DNA of 64,000 nt from CAXBDP01 sp964598395 (GCA_964598395.1 CAZRBW010000007.1:20633-84632), one strand, 5' to 3'; counted from the stretch's first letter, positions 54,301 through 62,334 are shown. Notes: generated by a model not told the origin, from the sequence alone. Numbers and translations: made by a program.

Positions 54301-55144
54301 GCAATTAGCCGAAATTGAATATCTGGAAGGTCCACAAATGATCAAAAGCGAGGACACCTTTTTGGTGGCCTATGTAATCCTTGATAAGAAGCCAGGCTTT
54401 GCAGAAATGGAAGTAGTAACTGATGCTCAAAACTTTATCAATGAGAGAATCAGAACGGGTGAATTGAAAGTGCCTAATGGAGTTACATACAACTTCACAG
54501 GAAATTATGAAAACCAAGTGAGAGCTGAGAAAAGGCTTTCCATTATTATTCCGCTCGTTTTAGCCATCATCTTCTTAATTCTCTATTTACAATTCAGAAG
54601 AGTCAGTGTCACCTTGATGATCTTCTCAGGTATATTTGTCGCACTCGCAGGAGGATTTATGTTCTTGTGGTTAGCTGCACAACCTTGGTTTTTAAATTTC
54701 TCATTAGCGGAGATCAATTTTAGAGACTTATTCAATTTAGGGACATTCAATTTAAGTGTAGCCGTGTGGGTTGGTTTTATTGCTCTTTTTGGTATTGCTA
54801 CCGACGATGGCGTAGTAATGGCAACTTATTTAGATCAAAGCTTTGCTAAGAACAAACCCAAAACAATAAAGGAAATTCGTAGGGCAGTTTTAATTGGAGG
54901 CAGTAGACGAATCAGACCTTGTTTGATGACGACTGCCACTACCATCCTAGCCTTATTGCCGGTACTTACCTCTACAGGCCGCGGTGCCGATATTATGCTA
55001 CCAATGGCCATTCCAATTGTGGGTGGTATGATCACCGAGATTATTTCCATTTTCATATTACCAGTATTGTATGCTTGGTGGCACGAAAGAGAATTGATCA
55101 ATTCCCAAAAACAACTTAGTCAAGAAGGGAGTCAAAATGCTTAA
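51356..55144 (+). CDS. CusA/CzcA family heavy-metal efflux RND pump, enlarged
   Basis: This inner-membrane proton antiporter drives metal export through a tripartite pump. Its 1262 residues exceed the usual about 1040. Markers: GRSPQDVEDQITYPLTTALVGIPG in part at the N-terminus, the helix-4 motif GIVIAIGTMVDMSIVMTENI, and the second-half GIATDDGVVMATYLDQ. The extra length lies mainly at about residues 525-690 (additional hydrophobic helices) and near 770-830 (a charged loop with DKEGEFMKDDKGELIPDKNG). Met-rich segments (PTSMPHAG, LSMFENV) fit copper or silver but do not prove it. The TolC-like gene overlaps its end by 8 bp. Copies of CGGGAGG at 52711 and 53801. Confidence 0.95.
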   Translation: MLNSIIKFFLENKLVTWLLLFFLIGMGLVNAPFNWDMGFLPEDPVSVDAIPNIGENQQIVFTDWQGRSPQDVEDQITYPLTTALVGIPGVRSIRSTSMFGFSSIYLIFNDDVEFYWSRSRILEKLNSLPAGLLPEGVQPALGPDATALGQIFWYTLEGQDADGNTVGGWDLDELRSIQDFYVRYGLATAEGVSEVASIGGFVREYQIDLDPNAMKQYGITLEQVIAAVKGSNLDVGARTLEVNNVEYMIRGLGYVKSLSDLESAAVKSMDATAIKISDIARVSFGPEPRTGILDKSGAEVVGGVVVARYGANPMQVIDNVKARITEISKGLPEKTLSDGTISKLAIVPFYDRTELIQETLGTLETALIQEILITILVVLVMVFNLRASILISSLLPVAVLMTFIVMRYFGIEANIVALSGIVIAIGTMVDMSIVMTENIVIHVERNKKKEPLLPLIYKAASEVAPAILTAISTTIVSFIPVFTLEAAEGKLFHPLAYTKTFALIAALIVTLIVIPPLAHLLFSIKPSKGKVKIGIAVLLIIGAIISFFFLPVFVGVALLAVGIHQLLSHFFASTYGRYGIWIVNSIAIFIVTWWLAADWLPLGVQVSFIANFIFVLLLAGLLLAFFMLIIRYYRSILTFCIENKKAFLTVPIFIFILGVSSWQGFGKVFGFIPAGFDLIGVNIRTNSVWSSLNHSLPGIGKEFMPSLDEGSFLLMPTSMPHAGVEENKRTLQLLDMAVTAIPEIEMVVGKAGRVESALDPAPLSMFENVILYKDEYRTDANGRRMRFKVDKEGEFMKDDKGELIPDKNGKYFRQWREEIQSPDDIWNEIVRVTKLPGVTSAPKLQPIETRLIMLQTGLRAPIGIKVKGPDLETIEGFAMKLEGLLKEVPSVKAEAVFADRVVGKPYININWNRNELSRYGLSITQVQEQLELLVGGMALDRTVEGRERYGIRIRYPRELRDSPEALREILISTMSGSQIPLGQLAEIEYLEGPQMIKSEDTFLVAYVILDKKPGFAEMEVVTDAQNFINERIRTGELKVPNGVTYNFTGNYENQVRAEKRLSIIIPLVLAIIFLILYLQFRRVSVTLMIFSGIFVALAGGFMFLWLAAQPWFLNFSLAEINFRDLFNLGTFNLSVAVWVGFIALFGIATDDGVVMATYLDQSFAKNKPKTIKEIRRAVLIGGSRRIRPCLMTTATTILALLPVLTSTGRGADIMLPMAIPIVGGMITEIISIFILPVLYAWWHERELINSQKQLSQEGSQNA

Positions 55145-56393
55145 TAAATCAATTTTATGTGGGCTGTTCTTATTGCTTTGGCAATCGTCTTTTGGACAAA
55201 CAGTGGAGGGACTTTATTTAGAGGCAGCTCAAAATAATCCGTCTCTAAAAGTTGCCTATCAAGAGTATTTGAACTCATTGCAGGAGATCGAGAGAATTGG
55301 CCCAATAGATCCTACGCTAAATGCGGGCTACTTTATACGACCAATGATGATGGCCGATGGTGAGCAGCGAGCAATGTTTAGCCTGATGCAAATGTTCCCA
55401 TGGTTTGGCACACTCAATTCGGATCGGGCAATGCGCAATTCTATGGCAGAAGTTCGTTATCAAGCATTTTTGCAAATGGCGAATGAAGTTCTTTTTCAAA
55501 TGAGAAGCTTCCTGATAGAAAGAGAAAGTGCTCAAATTCAGTTAAAAAGTCTCAATGAGAAATTGATTTTGCTGGAAAATATGCAAGAGCTCGCGCGTGC
55601 AAGTATTGAGTCTGGTCAAGGCGAATTGGCCATGGTTATCAAGCTCAATCAGCAGCAAGATCAAATGGAAACGGAGCAATTGCTATTGCAAAATGAAATT
55701 GAAGAGCTAGAGATTAAATTACTATTGATGGCTGGCAGATCTCCTTCGGATAGGCCATTGGATTTGAAATACGATTTGCCTAATTGGCAAGAAGTAGATT
55801 TTGCTGATATTGAGCTAAATGTGAATCCGCAATGGCAAGCATTAGTGGCTGAAAGTAAAGTGTATAATCAGCAAAAGGACTTAGCTAGACGTGAAGGCAT
55901 GCCAATGCTCGGCGCAGGACTTAATTACACTATTGTTAGCCCATTAGACGGAATGTCCAATATGGGCCCCGCCAAAAATCTTATTCAGCCAATGTTTGCT
56001 ATTACGTTGCCTATTTATCGTTCTAAATATAAGGCCTCCCAAAAGTTGGCTGAAATGGAATTGAAAAGGGTGGATTTGGAGAAAGGAAGCTTGGAGAATG
56101 AATGGAGAAGAAATCTAGCAAGTATTGAAGCAGAGGTGGCTAGAAGCCTGAAAAGAGTAGATTTATACGAAAGGCAGATTAATCGAAATGTGGATTTGCT
56201 AAGCCTAGCTAATGCTGGAATAGAAGCGGGAGGTAATGAGGCCTTCAATGAACTTTTGCAGATTGAAATGGATCAATTGAACCTTCAACTGCAACTGGAA
56301 ATGGAAAAAGTGACTCTCGCAAAATTGCGAAATGAAGTCATGTTTTTGTTCGCCATTGAATTCAATGATTTTATAAACGAAACAAGAGATTGA
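55137..56393 (+). CDS. TolC family outer-membrane efflux protein
   Basis: This 418-residue protein has a signal peptide (ILCGLFLLLWQSSFGQ) and the TolC-like repeat of long helices (LYLEAAQNNPSLKVAYQEYL; AMVIKLNQQQDQMETEQLLL) with short strands for the barrel. It is the outer-membrane duct of the tripartite metal pump; its start overlaps the pump gene by 8 bp and the adaptor gene follows after 40 bp. Copy of CGGGAGG at 56227. Confidence 0.92.
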   Translation: MLNKSILCGLFLLLWQSSFGQTVEGLYLEAAQNNPSLKVAYQEYLNSLQEIERIGPIDPTLNAGYFIRPMMMADGEQRAMFSLMQMFPWFGTLNSDRAMRNSMAEVRYQAFLQMANEVLFQMRSFLIERESAQIQLKSLNEKLILLENMQELARASIESGQGELAMVIKLNQQQDQMETEQLLLQNEIEELEIKLLLMAGRSPSDRPLDLKYDLPNWQEVDFADIELNVNPQWQALVAESKVYNQQKDLARREGMPMLGAGLNYTIVSPLDGMSNMGPAKNLIQPMFAITLPIYRSKYKASQKLAEMELKRVDLEKGSLENEWRRNLASIEAEVARSLKRVDLYERQINRNVDLLSLANAGIEAGGNEAFNELLQIEMDQLNLQLQLEMEKVTLAKLRNEVMFLFAIEFNDFINETRD

Positions 56394-56433
56394 TTAGGAG
56401 TATTTCTCATCAATACTAGAAAATACAAACACA

Positions 56434-58179
56434 ATGAAAAAGTACATAGGATATATAATAGCAATTGCTATTGGCTTAATTTTCGGAGCTATTTTCTGGT
56501 CTGGCAATTCCAGTAATGATATGGCTACAATTGCCGATGACCACCAACATGAGGAAGGTACAATTTGGACTTGCTCCATGCACCCTCAAATCCGCCAATC
56601 GGAGCCTGGACTTTGTCCGCTTTGTGGTATGGCGTTAACGCCAGCTAGCTCAGGTGATTCCGACGATGATCCATACAGTTTTCAGATGACTGAAAATGCA
56701 ATGCGCTTGGCAGCCATCCGTACCGAAAAAGTAGGCATGGGAGGAAGCAGTACAAGTAGCTTGGTGATGAGTGCCAGGATAATGGCAGACGAGCGAAACT
56801 TGATTAGGCAAAGCTCGCACATTCCCGGCCGTATCGAGCAATTGTACGTCCAGTTTGAAGGGCAGCAAATTGCCAGAGGAGCAAGAATAGCTAGAATCTA
56901 CTCACCAGAACTGATTAAGGCGCAAGAGGAACTTAAAATATCCTCCCGCCTCAACGACCAAGTGTATCAATCTTCACTCAAAAAGCTGGAGCAATGGAAA
57001 CTGACTGCAGCACAAGTTCAGCAGATTTTAGACTCTAAAGAGACCATTCAATCATTTGATCTTTATGCCGAAAGAAGCGGAACGGTAACTACTAGAATTG
57101 TAAATGAAGGTAATTATGTACAAGCCGGAGAAGTGCTTTATGAGGCTAATAATTTATCTCAACTTTGGCTTATGGCCGATGCCTATGAGAGAGATTTGGC
57201 AAGCCTCAAAGTGGGAACCGAGATTTCCTTTACAGTGGCAGCTTTGCCGGGTCAAACATTCAAAGCCAAAATAGATTTTATCGATCCTTTTATCGATGCA
57301 CAAACTAGAACGGCAAAAGTACGCGCTACAATTAGCAACGCACAAAACTTACTGAAACCTGAAATGCTTGCGCAAGTGTCCATTGGTACTAGCACTAATA
57401 GTTCACAATTGACTGTGCCCAAAACCGCAGTGCTTTGGACAGGCAAAAGGTCGATAGTTTATAAGCTGGACTCTAGCGGTGACGTGCAAAAATTCCGATT
57501 GACTGAAGTTAACCTAGGCGCTTCATTGGGAGATAGTTATGAGATTTTGGATGGATTAGAAGCTGGTGATGAAGTTGTTGTGAATGGTACCTTCTCGGTA
57601 GATGCTGCTGCTCAATTGGCAGGCAAAGCCAGCATGATGAATCAGGCGTTTGAATTTTTAGACAGCGAAACAACTGTTGGTATTGAGCTACCAAAACTTG
57701 ATTTGCCCGATCTTAAAGCAGTAACAAGTGAGCCATTGAAAAAGGATATTTATCAACTTGGCTTAGCATATATCGCCTTGAAAGATAATTTGGTCGCGGC
57801 TAATGCAAAAGATGCTAAATCTGCAGCTCAGAATGTGCTGAATACATGGAAGGAAATAAAAATTGACACGGAAAGTGCGGAAGTAAAAGCCGCTTGGGCT
57901 AAAGTAGAAGAACAGCTTTTGGATCCTTTGCAGAAACTCTCCAAAGAAGATAAAATCGATGTGCAAAGAGATTATTTTATTGGCATTTCTGACATCATGA
58001 TCCAACTGAGCCAGTCATTCGGAATAGCGGGAGGAACTTTATATATCCAAAATTGCCCAATGGCTAATGATGATAAAGGAGCAGATTGGCTATCCGTGGA
58101 GGAAAATATCCGCAATCCATATTTTGGAGATATGATGATGACCTGCGGAACTGTAGAAGGAAAAATTGAAATAAACTAA
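56434..58179 (+). CDS. CusB-type periplasmic adaptor with metal-binding and DUF3347 domains
   Basis: This 581-residue adaptor joins the pump to the outer-membrane duct. In order: an N-terminal membrane anchor (YIIAIAIGLIFGAIFW), a heavy-metal-binding domain (WTCSMHPQIRQSEPGLCPLC, then GMALTP), the barrel-sandwich/lipoyl core (LYVQFEGQQIARGARIARIY, YAERSGTVTTRIVNEGNYV), a beta-barrel region, and a C-terminal DUF3347 domain from about residue 430 (QLGLAYIALKDNLVAANAKD, FGIAGGTLYIQNCPMANDDK). The Cys/Met/His motifs support copper or a related soft metal. Copies of CGGGAGG at 56942 and 58028. Confidence 0.95.
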   Translation: MKKYIGYIIAIAIGLIFGAIFWSGNSSNDMATIADDHQHEEGTIWTCSMHPQIRQSEPGLCPLCGMALTPASSGDSDDDPYSFQMTENAMRLAAIRTEKVGMGGSSTSSLVMSARIMADERNLIRQSSHIPGRIEQLYVQFEGQQIARGARIARIYSPELIKAQEELKISSRLNDQVYQSSLKKLEQWKLTAAQVQQILDSKETIQSFDLYAERSGTVTTRIVNEGNYVQAGEVLYEANNLSQLWLMADAYERDLASLKVGTEISFTVAALPGQTFKAKIDFIDPFIDAQTRTAKVRATISNAQNLLKPEMLAQVSIGTSTNSSQLTVPKTAVLWTGKRSIVYKLDSSGDVQKFRLTEVNLGASLGDSYEILDGLEAGDEVVVNGTFSVDAAAQLAGKASMMNQAFEFLDSETTVGIELPKLDLPDLKAVTSEPLKKDIYQLGLAYIALKDNLVAANAKDAKSAAQNVLNTWKEIKIDTESAEVKAAWAKVEEQLLDPLQKLSKEDKIDVQRDYFIGISDIMIQLSQSFGIAGGTLYIQNCPMANDDKGADWLSVEENIRNPYFGDMMMTCGTVEGKIEIN

Positions 58180-58198
58180 CTATTAAAACCTTAAAACT

Positions 58199-58813
58199 AT
58201 GAAAATCACAAAAATTCTAATTTGTCTGGCTCTGCCACTTTACTTAGTAAGTTGCTCAGAAAAATCGAGCAATTCAGAAGATCAAATGCATGACCATGAT
58301 GCAATGGAAAATCATGATCATGAAATGGAAATGTCTACTGATAGTGAAGAAGATATGACAAAGAGCTTGCCCAAAGAAGAGCATGCAATGCTTGATGGCA
58401 CTCATTTTACCATAAAATACACCGCTCCAGTAGTAAAAAATAGAGTGATTTTTGGAGGCTTAGTAGCCTATAATGAAGTTTGGGTAACTGGTGCACATAG
58501 GGCCACTAATATTGAATTTGACAATGATATCAGGATTGGAGGAACAGTTCTTCCTGCTGGTAAATATGCTATATTCACTATTCCAGGTCAAAATGAATGG
58601 ACTGTTATTTTTAATAGCGATTGGGATCAGCACCTTGCAGATGATTACAATGAAGAAAAGGATGTAGTAAGAATTACCGTAAGTCCAATTATTAATGCAG
58701 AAGTAGTCGAAAGGCTTAATTATTCATTAAATTCGACAGCCGAAGGCAGAGCGACATTGAACATAAGCTGGGAAAAAGTAAGAATTGAAGTGCCGATTGA
58801 TACAGTTTGGTAA
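58199..58813 (+). CDS. His-rich DUF2911 lipoprotein of the efflux island
   Basis: This 204-residue protein has a lipoprotein signal (LPLYLVSCSEKSS), a His/Met-rich linker (MHDHDAMENHDHEMEMSTD) that looks like a metal-binding tether, and a DUF2911 domain (FTIKYTAPVVKNRVIFGGLV, VLPAGKYAIFTIPGQNEWTV, ISWEKVRIEVPI). The paralogue at 49972 has an acidic linker instead of His repeats, so the linker appears to be adapted to the metal locus. It follows the adaptor gene by 19 bp. Confidence 0.9.
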   Translation: MKITKILICLALPLYLVSCSEKSSNSEDQMHDHDAMENHDHEMEMSTDSEEDMTKSLPKEEHAMLDGTHFTIKYTAPVVKNRVIFGGLVAYNEVWVTGAHRATNIEFDNDIRIGGTVLPAGKYAIFTIPGQNEWTVIFNSDWDQHLADDYNEEKDVVRITVSPIINAEVVERLNYSLNSTAEGRATLNISWEKVRIEVPIDTVW

Positions 58814-58878
58814 ATGGTGAAAAGTGCTTTTTGCTTTGGCCATCTTTGGAAATGAGATTCATTAATTTTGAAATAAAT

Positions 58879-59391
58879 ATGAAAAATAGACTAGTTCAAG
58901 TACTTCTAATAAGCACCTTTGCTTTGCTCGCTTCATGTGGAGATAAGGCCAGCAATCAAGCTGAAATGGAATCTACTGATGAGGATAAAATTCTCAGTCT
59001 GAATCAAATGAAACTTACAACACTTGATGGAGCTGAAGTAAATCTTTCAGATTATAAAGGTAAAAAAGTGTTGATCAATTTTTGGGCTACTTGGTGTAGA
59101 CCTTGTATCGCAGAAATGCCGAATCTTGAAAATGCAAAGCTTATTCTAGAGCAGGAGGATTTTGTGGTCCTTTCAATTTCAGATGAGGGAGTGGATAAGA
59201 TCAAGAATTTTGCAGACAAGAATCCGTATGCTTTCACTTGGCTTAAGCTTGAACAAAAAGTGATGGAATTCGAAGTATATGCCTTACCGAAAACAATTGT
59301 GCTTGATAAGGAAGGAAATCAAATATGGGAACATAGTGGAATAGAGGAGTGGGATAGCCCTGAAATTTTAGACAAATTAAGAGCTTTTTAG
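58879..59391 (+). CDS. TlpA/ResA-type thioredoxin lipoprotein
   Basis: From ATG 58879 the product is 171 residues with a lipoprotein signal (VLLISTFALLASCGDKAS) and a thioredoxin domain with the redox pair in NFWATWCRPCIAEMP and the cis-Pro in YALPKTIVLD. The frame is open to 58807, but the extra residues overlap the upstream gene and precede the signal peptide. It probably keeps periplasmic Cys of metal-binding partners reduced (inference from the efflux context). The next gene starts 1 bp after its stop. Confidence 0.9.
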   Translation: MKNRLVQVLLISTFALLASCGDKASNQAEMESTDEDKILSLNQMKLTTLDGAEVNLSDYKGKKVLINFWATWCRPCIAEMPNLENAKLILEQEDFVVLSISDEGVDKIKNFADKNPYAFTWLKLEQKVMEFEVYALPKTIVLDKEGNQIWEHSGIEEWDSPEILDKLRAF

Positions 59392-59392
59392 T

Positions 59393-60643
59393 ATGAGAAA
59401 TTTATTTAGTTACGCGCTTTTAGCAGGTTTTTGTTTTGCCTGTGGCCCTACGGAAACAACGGTTGATGTTTCTGATAATAAGCTTCAGGTAAAAGGCGAA
59501 TCAATCAGTAATCCTACTGGTCAAGGAAGTGGCATGATAAACATTACTGATGGCCCGGCGGGATTGTATTTCTCATGGATTGAGGAGATTCCAGATATAG
59601 GCCACGGATTGAAATATGCGACTTATGGTAACAATCGCTGGAATGAAACTAGTGAGATAGCTCGTGGGGATGATTGGTTTGTAAACTGGGCTGATTTTCC
59701 AACTATGGCCGTATTTGATGATGGTCGAATGGCCGCTCATTATTTGCAGAAAAGCGGTGAAGGTACTTTTCATTATGATGTTGTATTAAAGTTTTACAAT
59801 CCTGAAACTGAATTGTGGTCGGAGCCGGTGTTGCTAAATACCGATGGACTGCAAGCAGAGCATGGTTTTGTAAGTCTCCTCCCGCTTGATAATGGCAACT
59901 TAATGGCAGTGTGGCTTGATGGTCGCAAAACAGCGACTGCAAATAGCGAAATGGAAAGTCATGATCATGGCCATGCTGGAGAAATGACCTTACGCGCCGC
60001 TTTATTTGATGCCGATTTCAATCGTACCGACGAATGGGAATTGGATGGAAGAATTTGTGACTGCTGCCAAACCTCTGCCACTCAAAATGGAGGCAAGGTT
60101 TTCGTGGTTTATCGCGATAGGTCTGACGAGGAAATCCGTGATATTTCTATGGTGACTTTTGATGGGAATGAATGGACTGAGCCAACGAAATTGCATGATG
60201 ATAATTGGAACATCGCAGGTTGCCCAGTAAATGGGCCTTCAATAAGCAGCAATGGTGAAAGTGTATTGGCCGCTTGGTTTACAATGGCTGATGGTTCACC
60301 AAAAATTCAATACAAATTATCTTCCGATGGAGGTAAGAGTTTTGGATCTGCTACACAATTGAACGACAACCCTGGGCCAGGTAGAGTGCAAGTAGTGTCA
60401 TTAGGTAATAGAGATAGTTTTGTGGCTATCTGGTTAGAAAATATAGACAATGTAGTTCAAGTGCTTGCCGCAGAAATTGATAACAGCGGTGTGGTGATTG
60501 GAAAGTTTGTAGTAGGAGAGAGCTCCGAATCAAGAGCAAGTGGCTTTCCTAGAGTTGGTTACAATGGTGAAGGGTTACTTTTTGCTTGGGTGGGTACTAA
60601 AGATCAAAATGCCGTCACCACTAAGTTTGTGGAACTCGATTAA
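59393..60643 (+). CDS. Beta-propeller-like lipoprotein with CDCC and His motifs
   Basis: This 416-residue protein has a lipoprotein signal (YALLAGFCFACGPTETT) and repeated strands in the style of sialidase/BNR beta-propellers (GLYFSWIEEIPDIGHGLKYA, KIQYKLSSDGGKSFGSATQL, DSFVAIWLENIDNVVQVLAA). It carries ESHDHGHAGE, ICDCCQTSAT and NIAGCPVNGP, a set of His and Cys residues that may bind metal. There is no sialidase FRIP motif that I can see. Its position 1 bp after the TlpA-like gene and before the HMA gene points to a metal-handling role, so a glycosidase is less likely. Copy of CGGGAGG at 59878. Confidence 0.75.
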   Translation: MRNLFSYALLAGFCFACGPTETTVDVSDNKLQVKGESISNPTGQGSGMINITDGPAGLYFSWIEEIPDIGHGLKYATYGNNRWNETSEIARGDDWFVNWADFPTMAVFDDGRMAAHYLQKSGEGTFHYDVVLKFYNPETELWSEPVLLNTDGLQAEHGFVSLLPLDNGNLMAVWLDGRKTATANSEMESHDHGHAGEMTLRAALFDADFNRTDEWELDGRICDCCQTSATQNGGKVFVVYRDRSDEEIRDISMVTFDGNEWTEPTKLHDDNWNIAGCPVNGPSISSNGESVLAAWFTMADGSPKIQYKLSSDGGKSFGSATQLNDNPGPGRVQVVSLGNRDSFVAIWLENIDNVVQVLAAEIDNSGVVIGKFVVGESSESRASGFPRVGYNGEGLLFAWVGTKDQNAVTTKFVELD

Positions 60644-60663
60644 GATTATTGATTGCAAGAAAA

Positions 60664-60894
60664 ATGAAAAAGCAAGAATTTAAAACCAATATTAATTGCA
60701 GTGGCTGCGTGGCTACTGTTAAGCCATTTTTGGATAAACTAAGGGATGCAACATGGAGTGTAGATACCAACAATCCAGATAAGGTATTAACCGTCCAAGG
60801 AGATGTTTCGCAGGAAGAAATTGAGTTGGTTGTAAAAGAGGCAGGCTTTGAAATCTCTCCAAAGAAAATCAGAGGCGTTTTTAATTGGTTCTGA
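60664..60894 (+). CDS. Heavy-metal-associated (HMA) domain protein, metallochaperone-like
   Basis: From ATG 60664 the product is 76 residues (MKKQEFKTNINCSGCVATV). The CxxC motif sits in INCSGCVATV, slightly unlike the usual MxCxxC since Met is Asn-Ile here. The ferredoxin-like fold runs to ISPKKIRGVFNWF. It is a cytoplasmic copper chaperone type and the last gene of the efflux island (20 bp after the preceding stop), where it may hand metal to the pump or to a regulator. An upstream extension to 60649 has no family support. Confidence 0.88.
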   Translation: MKKQEFKTNINCSGCVATVKPFLDKLRDATWSVDTNNPDKVLTVQGDVSQEEIELVVKEAGFEISPKKIRGVFNWF

Positions 60895-60907
60895 AAACGC
60901 CCTTTTT

Positions 60908-61186
60908 CTATAAGTATTCTTTTAAGGCTTTCACATAATTCTCAAAAGCAAAAATTCCAGTCTTGGTAATTTTAATTGCTGTGTGCTGGTAATTATTTAA
61001 GAATCCTTTCTTGACCTCTATATAGTCCGCCTCCTGCAATTTTTTGATTTGGATACTTATATTGCCCGAAGTAGAATTTGTGATTTCTTTTAATTCATTA
61101 AAATCAGACTCTTCATTTTTTACCAAAAAGGAAATGATTGCCAAGCGAAGTTGCGAGTGTAGTAATGGATCTAGGTCTTTAAACAT
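60908..61186 (-). CDS. Winged-helix transcriptional regulator (small)
   Basis: This 92-residue protein is a single winged helix: LHSQLRLAIISFLVKNEESDF, LKEITNSTSGNISIQIKKL (recognition helix), then the wing ADYIEVKKGFLNNYQHTAIKI. It resembles the short MarR/PadR-like regulators (HTH_34 type) in Bacteroidota. Its start overlaps the membrane-protein gene by 8 bp, so it belongs to the operon 62279 to 60908, and not to the convergent efflux island 14 bp away. Confidence 0.85.
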   Translation of the reverse strand: MFKDLDPLLHSQLRLAIISFLVKNEESDFNELKEITNSTSGNISIQIKKLQEADYIEVKKGFLNNYQHTAIKITKTGIFAFENYVKALKEYL

Positions 61187-61757
61187 TATCTTTTTTGAAA
61201 TTCGCTTTTAGTATAACACCAGGCAGCAGTATTGCGATAATTGCTGCAATGCCCATTACCAATGCGTGTTCTTGCCATCCAATGTAAAAGCAAATGAGAC
61301 CGCTAAGGTTGAGAATAATTCCCGAAAAGAGTAAAATATTTGCACGAATGGTAGCTCCTGAAATGAAAATACCTATTCCAAGTAATATTAAGATGATTGG
61401 GACAAGGTTTGATTGAAGAAAAGAAAAGAAAAAGAAACCAAGAATCATGATGTTGAGTGCAATGATTATCCATGTGAATGATAAAAATCTGCTTAATGGA
61501 TTTACTTTACTTGGTGCTTTTTTGGCGTAATAAATACCTGTAATGATACCACCAATAGGCATGATGAAGTACGGGAAAAAATTGATATCATATCTCTCAA
61601 TTGACAATAGATAGTATTGGCTGAAAGAAGCAATTGCTGCCAATATTCCCCACATTACATAAATGCTGCCATCTTCTTGAAATCGGCTTTTAGCTTGGTT
61701 TATGGTTGCCATTATGATTTCCAAGCTTTGTTCTGGGCTGATGTTTTTTGCTGTCAT
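61179..61757 (-). CDS. Multi-pass membrane protein of unknown function
   Basis: The 192-residue product has a short cytoplasmic start (QSLEIIMATINQAKSRFQEDG) and about six membrane helices. It recurs in Bacteroidota next to a small winged-helix regulator, as here (8-bp overlap), which suggests that the two work together, perhaps as a membrane sensor of the regulator (inference). No catalytic motif is visible. Confidence 0.75.
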   Translation of the reverse strand: MTAKNISPEQSLEIIMATINQAKSRFQEDGSIYVMWGILAAIASFSQYYLLSIERYDINFFPYFIMPIGGIITGIYYAKKAPSKVNPLSRFLSFTWIIIALNIMILGFFFFSFLQSNLVPIILILLGIGIFISGATIRANILLFSGIILNLSGLICFYIGWQEHALVMGIAAIIAILLPGVILKANFKKDNV

Positions 61758-61766
61758 TTCTGCTAT

Positions 61767-62279
61767 TTATTTACTTTTATTTAAAGTCATTTCAAAGAAA
61801 GGATACCAATTTCCGTTTCTATTAATTTGCCCTATTTCGTACCATTGGCCTTTTTCATTTTGATGAATAATATACCGCATTTCATCATTCAGATACCAAT
61901 GAAATTTGCCATCAATTAATTCGGCTTTGTATTCACCAGATCTTCCATCGAACAGAAATGATCTAAAAAGATAATGTTGCTTTTCCTTGCTGTATGTGAT
62001 TACGGCCATTGCATTGTGCGAAACGGTTCCTTCAGTAGTTCCCAAGCCCTCTATAAGAATAGCAGTGCCAGCTATTTTGAACTGGATGTTCTCAGTTTGA
62101 TCAAAGGTATGCCTTTGCATATCTGGTCCCATCGACCAGCCAGAACCTTCCCATTGGCCAATCATAAATTCAAGTTTGGCCATTTCTTGCTGTAATTCTA
62201 CATCAACTGTGGGCATTTGTGCCTGTCCTATATATCCAAAAGTTAGGATGAGTAAGGAGCTTAAAATTATCTTTTTCAT
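61767..62279 (-). CDS. Exported DUF1579-like beta-barrel protein
   Basis: From ATG 62279 the product is 170 residues with a signal peptide (IILSSLLILTFGYIGQAQ). The body begins LEFMIGQWEGSGWSM and continues as antiparallel strands (HYLFRSFLFDGRSGEYKAEL), like the DUF1579 / heme-binding-like barrel group. The longer frame up to 62306 is ruled out because an exact promoter covers its start. It is the first gene of a three-gene operon with a membrane protein and a winged-helix regulator. The ligand is unknown. Confidence 0.8.
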   Translation of the reverse strand: MKKIILSSLLILTFGYIGQAQMPTVDVELQQEMAKLEFMIGQWEGSGWSMGPDMQRHTFDQTENIQFKIAGTAILIEGLGTTEGTVSHNAMAVITYSKEKQHYLFRSFLFDGRSGEYKAELIDGKFHWYLNDEMRYIIHQNEKGQWYEIGQINRNGNWYPFFEMTLNKSK

Positions 62280-62303
62280 ATGGTTGTATATTTTAATTAC
62301 TCC

Positions 62304-62334
62304 CAAATGTAAAGTAGTTTAAAAAATAAACAAA
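62304..62334 (-). promoter_or_regulatory. Bacteroidota-type promoter of the DUF1579-like operon
   Basis: Read on the minus strand: TTTG (62331-62334), 19 bp, TACATTTG (62304-62311), an exact consensus match. It sets the translation start at 62279 and not 62306. Next to it, AAAATATT-TAGCG-AATATTTT forms a perfect 8-bp dyad just upstream (62332-62352). Confidence 0.8.

Noticed and set aside
59393..60643. Calling the propeller lipoprotein a sialidase
   Set aside because: The strands resemble BNR repeats, but the FRIP arginine motif is absent and the gene context is metal efflux.
62280..62306. Upstream start of the DUF1579-like gene
   Set aside because: An exact -7 element covers it, and the signal peptide begins at 62279.
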